Assembly: GCA_945902805.1 (NCBI GenBank) | Contig: CAMDMZ010000001.1 | Location: 176,661-240,660 of the forward strand | Length of the DNA stretch: 64,000 nt | Source: Propionivibrio dicarboxylicus | GTDB lineage: Bacteria > Pseudomonadota > Gammaproteobacteria > Burkholderiales > Rhodocyclaceae | Direction of reading: 5' to 3' | Shown here: positions 60,026-64,000 of the stretch, in pieces | Numbering within the stretch: the first letter of the stretch is position 1 | How the letters are laid out: every line of letters starts with the position of its first letter | Translations under genes and position numbers: made by a program | The notes under the pieces: model-generated | The model's database searches: none | The model's input: only the letters and a program-made list of their open reading frames with translations | What the model was told of the DNA's origin: nothing

Positions 60026-61590
60026 AGATCGTTCGCAAATTGCCACCCAGTAGTGAGGGAAGCGCTGGCGCCCGTGTCGTGCCGTGGAAACTGCTGGTGG
60101 TGGACGACGAACCCGATGTACGACGCCTGACAGCGCTCAATTTGCGTGGCTTTGAATTTGCCGGGCGACCGCTGGAGCTGATCGAGGCCGGCTCGGCGAC
60201 CGAAGCACATGAGCGCCTGAAGGAGCACGGCGACATTGCCCTGGCCCTTATTGATGTGGTCATGGAGTCGGACGACGCCGGACTCAAGCTGGTCGAATAC
60301 ATCCGCAAGGATCTGAAAAACCTGATGATCCGGCTGGTGATCCGTACCGGACAGCCAGGCGTCGCACCCGAACGCTTTGTCATCGACAATTTCGACATTG
60401 ACGACTACAAGGACAAGACCGAACTCACCGCGCAAAAGCTCTACACGACCGTACGCACCGCGCTCAAGGGTTACCGCGACCTGCAGACCATCGAGTGGAA
60501 CCGAATCGGCCTATCGCGCATCCTGGCCGTTACGCCGGATCTCTACAACCTGCATCGCGACAAGCTGGAGGATTACTTTCAGGGTGTGCTGATGCAGTTA
60601 ATCGGTATCTGCAAACTCGGCCATTCAGGCATGATCTCGACTATCGACGGACTGGTCGCCACGGTCGATGGACAGGACATCCGCATTCGTGCCGGCGCGG
60701 GGGATTTCGACGATTCGCCGGGGGCAGACACTCGCCGTAACGAGATTGTCGAATTGTGTTCCAACGTTATCGTCGGCCGCGACATGCCGGCGCGCTTGCG
60801 CAACGGTGCCCTGGTTATACCTCTGCAAGTTGGCGAGGAGATCTTCGGCTTTGTCTATCTGGAAACCGGGGAAGACATATCTGAAAGCGACCGCGAGCTG
60901 ATCCAGATCATGGCCAATCAGTGCGCCGCCGCGCTGGATAATTTCCGCCTGCACCATAGCCTCGAGGAATCCTACGACGAGGCGATCGACATGCTCGGCC
61001 AGGTGGCCGAGTTCAAGGATAGCGCCACCGGAACGCACATCCGCCGCATTCAGGAATACACGCGCCGACTCGCCATCGCGCTGGGCTGCCCGGCAGACGA
61101 AGCCGAGGTGTATGCCAAAGCAAGCCGCCTGCACGACGTGGGCAAGGTCGGCATTCCCGACAATATTCTGCGCAAGCCGGGGTCGCTTAACGACGACGAG
61201 TTCGAGATCATCAAGCGCCACACCAAAATTGGCGATACGGTGCTCAAACGCAGCCCCTCACTCGCCGTGGCCCGACTGGTAGCACGCAGCCATCACGAAA
61301 AATGGAACGGCACAGGCTATCCGGATGGATTGGCTGGCGATGCGATACCGTTCGTGGCTCGACTCGTGGCGGCGGTCGATGTGTTCGATGCACTGGTCAG
61401 CAAGCGGCCCTACAAAGGACCGTGGCAGAAAGACAAGGCCACGACGGAAATTCGTAACGGCAGCGGCGCCCATTTCGACCCCAGGATTGCCGAAACCTTT
61501 CTCGCCATGATTGACCGTGGCGAAGTCGACGATCTGGTGATAGCAGCAACGGCGGCGCCCGCCGATCACCCTAACTTAGCGGGCGAGTAG
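60022..61590 (+). CDS. Response regulator with DUF3369 and HD-GYP domains
   Basis: 522 residues. Receiver about 22-155 (LLVVDDEPDVRR, Asp78 in ALIDVVMESDD), DUF3369 about 170-320 (GAF-like, RNEIVELCSNVIVGRD, FVYLETGEDIS), HD-GYP about 330-515 with LHDVGKVGIPDNIL (His371, Asp372) and SHHEKWNGTGYPDGLAGDAIPFVARLVAAVDVFDAL. HD-GYP proteins hydrolyse c-di-GMP. Its start overlaps hoxX, linking it to the sensor kinase at the operon's head. The last codons overlap the convergent slmA by 15 bases. Confidence 0.92.
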   Translation: MKIVRKLPPSSEGSAGARVVPWKLLVVDDEPDVRRLTALNLRGFEFAGRPLELIEAGSATEAHERLKEHGDIALALIDVVMESDDAGLKLVEYIRKDLKNLMIRLVIRTGQPGVAPERFVIDNFDIDDYKDKTELTAQKLYTTVRTALKGYRDLQTIEWNRIGLSRILAVTPDLYNLHRDKLEDYFQGVLMQLIGICKLGHSGMISTIDGLVATVDGQDIRIRAGAGDFDDSPGADTRRNEIVELCSNVIVGRDMPARLRNGALVIPLQVGEEIFGFVYLETGEDISESDRELIQIMANQCAAALDNFRLHHSLEESYDEAIDMLGQVAEFKDSATGTHIRRIQEYTRRLAIALGCPADEAEVYAKASRLHDVGKVGIPDNILRKPGSLNDDEFEIIKRHTKIGDTVLKRSPSLAVARLVARSHHEKWNGTGYPDGLAGDAIPFVARLVAAVDVFDALVSKRPYKGPWQKDKATTEIRNGSGAHFDPRIAETFLAMIDRGEVDDLVIAATAAPADHPNLAGE

Positions 61591-62163
61591 CGGCCACTGC
61601 ACGGCCCAGCGGGCCAGCGGGTCATCCTTGAAGCCGCTTTTGACAAAGCGTTGCCAGCGTCCCAGCGTGTAGCACACCAACGCATCGGCATGGGCAGTGA
61701 AATCGTGCTCGGTCGCCAATGCGCCCTGTGCGGCGGCGACCTTCAGGCATTGCTTGAGCGTGGCTTCGATGCGATCCAGCAATTGGTTGATGCGTGTCTG
61801 CAAGCGCGGATTTTCGTGTATCAGGGCGTCGCCCACTAAAACGCGCGTCAGGCCGCGATTCTTCTGAGCAAAGCGGAGCAGCGAAGCGACAATCGCCTCG
61901 GCCTGCTTGAGGCCGGATTCCTCCTTGGCCTCGATCTGGCCGATGACCGAGAACATGCCGGTCTCGATGAACTCGATGATGCCCTCGTACATCTGCGCCT
62001 TACTAGCGAAATGGCGATACAGCGCGGCCTCCGAGACATCGAGTTGCTTGGCAAGTAAGGCCGTGGTGACCTTGACTGCTTCGGGACGCTCCAGCATTTC
62101 AGCGATGGTTTGCAGAATCTGCAGTTTCTTTTCGCCAATCCTGGCAGCGCGGGCTTCATTCAT
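61576..62163 (-). CDS. slmA: Nucleoid occlusion factor SlmA (TetR family)
   Basis: 195 residues. TetR-type HTH: KLQILQTIAEMLERPEAVKVTTALLAKQLDVSEAALYRHFASKAQMYEGIIEFIE (residues 13-67), matching SlmA, which blocks FtsZ assembly over DNA. The C-terminus contains LTRVLVGDALIHENPRLQTRINQLLDRIEATLKQ, also SlmA-like. It lies 18 bases downstream of argB, a common betaproteobacterial pairing. Confidence 0.9.
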   Translation of the reverse strand: MNEARAARIGEKKLQILQTIAEMLERPEAVKVTTALLAKQLDVSEAALYRHFASKAQMYEGIIEFIETGMFSVIGQIEAKEESGLKQAEAIVASLLRFAQKNRGLTRVLVGDALIHENPRLQTRINQLLDRIEATLKQCLKVAAAQGALATEHDFTAHADALVCYTLGRWQRFVKSGFKDDPLARWAVQWPLLAR

Positions 62164-62181
62164 TGCAGACTTTCCGGGTGG

Positions 62182-63166
<985 letters not shown>

Positions 63167-63173
63167 TGCAGAA

Positions 63174-63584
63174 CTACTGGATGACCAGCCGCTTGGCTTG
63201 GGCCGCCACTTTCTTGGGCAACGTCAGTTCCAGCACGCCATTGGTGTACTTGGCCGCCGACTGCGCCTCGTCGACTTCTTGCGCCAACTGGAAGCTGCGC
63301 GCGACCTTGCCGAAATAACGTTCCGTGCGCAACACACGCTCGCCTTCCTTCACATTCTTTTCTTGACGCCGCTCGGCGCTGATAGACACCACGGCACCCT
63401 CGATATGAACGTGGATGTCGTCTCGATTGACGCCAGGGATTTCGGCATGGATCAGGTATTGCTTTTCCTCTTCCTTGACGTCAATCTTCATTTCGGGCGT
63501 ATCGCCACCACCGACATCGACCGGACGCACCAGGAAACCGCGAAAAAAGTCGTCAATGGGATCACGACGGATCAGTTGATTCAT
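63174..63584 (-). CDS. Small heat-shock protein Hsp20
   Basis: 136 residues. Alpha-crystallin domain about 30-125: MKIDVKEEEKQYLIHAEIPGVNRDDIHVHIEGAVVSISAERRQEK, RYFGKVARSFQLAQEVDEAQSAAKYTNGVLELTLPK (GVLELTLPK is the family signature). An ATP-independent holdase. A GGGAGG sequence is 18 bases upstream, too far for a standard ribosome site, so translation may depend on leader folding. Confidence 0.94.
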   Translation of the reverse strand: MNQLIRRDPIDDFFRGFLVRPVDVGGGDTPEMKIDVKEEEKQYLIHAEIPGVNRDDIHVHIEGAVVSISAERRQEKNVKEGERVLRTERYFGKVARSFQLAQEVDEAQSAAKYTNGVLELTLPKKVAAQAKRLVIQ

Positions 63585-63708
63585 GATTTTCTATATGGAC
63601 GCCTCCCGTTTGCCAAGGACGATGTTGGTGTGTTGGGACAGATAGGCTGCAGTTCTATATCCGGCCTGTTTGTGCAGGAATAGACCTGCTGGCCCTGATG
63701 GAATCCGC

Positions 63709-63772
63709 TGACCCGCGCCTCATTCTCCGGAAGGACTCGAAGTCCAACAAATCATTCAGGCTTGGCGGGTCA
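63709..63772 (-). other. Structured region beside the IS110-family transposase end
   Basis: TGACCCGC (63709-63716) pairs with GCGGGTCA (63765-63772) and encloses a 5-bp hairpin GGACT-CGA-AGTCC (63733-63745). It lies 100-160 bases downstream of the transposase stop. In IS110/IS1111 elements a structured guide (bridge or seek) RNA is encoded in a non-coding end; this stretch is a candidate, but the element boundary is not seen. Confidence 0.35.
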
Positions 63773-63871
63773 CGGTCTGACCTGTTTGCCATCACACTTT
63801 ATCGACCTTACGCAACCTTTACGGCGGCCACTCCTTTCTCAATTGGTTGATACACGCGTTGTGCGCCAACC

Positions 63872-64000
63872 CTACGCGGGTTGACTCACAAACTCCTTTT
63901 GGTACGTCCGCTCGTGGGCCAGCATCGCCCAGATCGTCCGCGCCATCTTGTTGGCCAGTGCCACGACCGCCACGTTGAGCGGTCGGCGCTGGCGTAATTC
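63872..64000 (-). CDS. IS110-family transposase, C-terminal fragment cut by window edge
   Basis: The minus frame from the window end reads ELRQRRPLNVAVVALANKM, ARTIWAMLAHERTYQKEF, VSQPA and stop. The block 'NVAVVALANKMARTIWAML' is the typical C-terminus of IS110-family DEDD/serine transposases. Only 42 codons are visible, so intactness cannot be judged. Confidence 0.85.
   Translation of the reverse strand, partial: ELRQRRPLNVAVVALANKMARTIWAMLAHERTYQKEFVSQPA

Noticed and set aside
63585..63660. RNA thermometer (ROSE or fourU) in the hsp20 leader
   Set aside because: The SD-like GGGAGG is 18 bases from the ATG and I could not find the expected pairing partner.

Overview
The window looks like chromosomal DNA of a GC-rich betaproteobacterium. 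The best guess is Rhodocyclales or a near relative such as Sterolibacteriaceae. This is inferred from the tRNA-Gln/prs/rplY/pth/ychF order, a class I PHA synthase, a liu leucine/isovalerate gene set with a MerR-type LiuR, HypCDE plus HoxX, and many c-di-GMP proteins. Coding density is very high, most neighbouring genes overlap by ATGA, and no gene-free stretch exceeds 300 bases. There is no CRISPR array, prophage or rRNA operon; one IS110-family transposase fragment runs off the right edge.

Layout. 0-6 kb: partial AHSA1 protein, chorismate lyase, a membrane protein, a small hypothetical, YjgA, PmbA, and a membrane-fused spermidine-synthase-like protein. 6-12.6 kb: a TRAP transporter for an organic (probably 2-oxo) acid, with dctP convergent to dctQM, then a lutA-lutC-lutB L-lactate oxidation operon. 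12.7-16.6 kb: phosphoglycerate-mutase-like phosphatase and glyA-nrdR-ribD-membrane protein. 16.6-22.5 kb: tRNA-Gln-prs-rplY-pth-ychF (minus), ydcF, ugd. 22.7-28.8 kb: an HDOD/histidine kinase overlapping a REC-PAS-GGDEF-EAL protein, then a zinc-ribbon membrane protein and a TAXI-like binding protein. 28.8-45.9 kb (minus): a long leucine/isovalerate and acyl-CoA island (liuR, thioesterases, isovaleryl-CoA dehydrogenase, thiolase, acyl-CoA dehydrogenase, GST, HCCA isomerase, methylcrotonyl-CoA carboxylase, methylglutaconyl-CoA hydratase, HMG-CoA lyase) ending in a metallo-beta-lactamase protein, rapZ and a NusG-II protein. It is interrupted at 38.0-39.8 kb by a lower-GC diguanylate cyclase and a vapBC pair. 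46-51.5 kb: MBL hydrolase, phaC, engB, glpK. 51.6-61.6 kb: PAS-GGDEF, a candidate small RNA, then hemB - heme-type sensor kinase - hypC - hypD - hypE - hoxX - HD-GYP response regulator, which reads as one transcription unit. 61.6-64 kb: slmA, argB, hsp20, IS110 end.

The most striking signal is not a gene. A 24-bp motif (first half GCCGTCCCGCCA, second half GCACCGACTTTT) occurs at least 17 times in 64 kb, on both strands: ten copies with two or fewer mismatches and one perfect. Five are intergenic (four at convergent gene junctions, one in the hsp20 terminator) and twelve lie inside genes, where they are read in four different frames without disrupting the protein. This argues for selection or propagation at the DNA level, as in DNA-uptake sequences or other genome-wide address motifs. 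I know of no description of this motif but could not search. Second is a predicted minus-strand small RNA upstream of hemB, with a sigma70-like promoter, a hairpin loop that copies the anti-Shine-Dalgarno tail of 16S rRNA, and an intrinsic terminator. Third is the co-transcription of hydrogenase maturation genes with a CxxCH sensor kinase and a c-di-GMP phosphodiesterase-type regulator.
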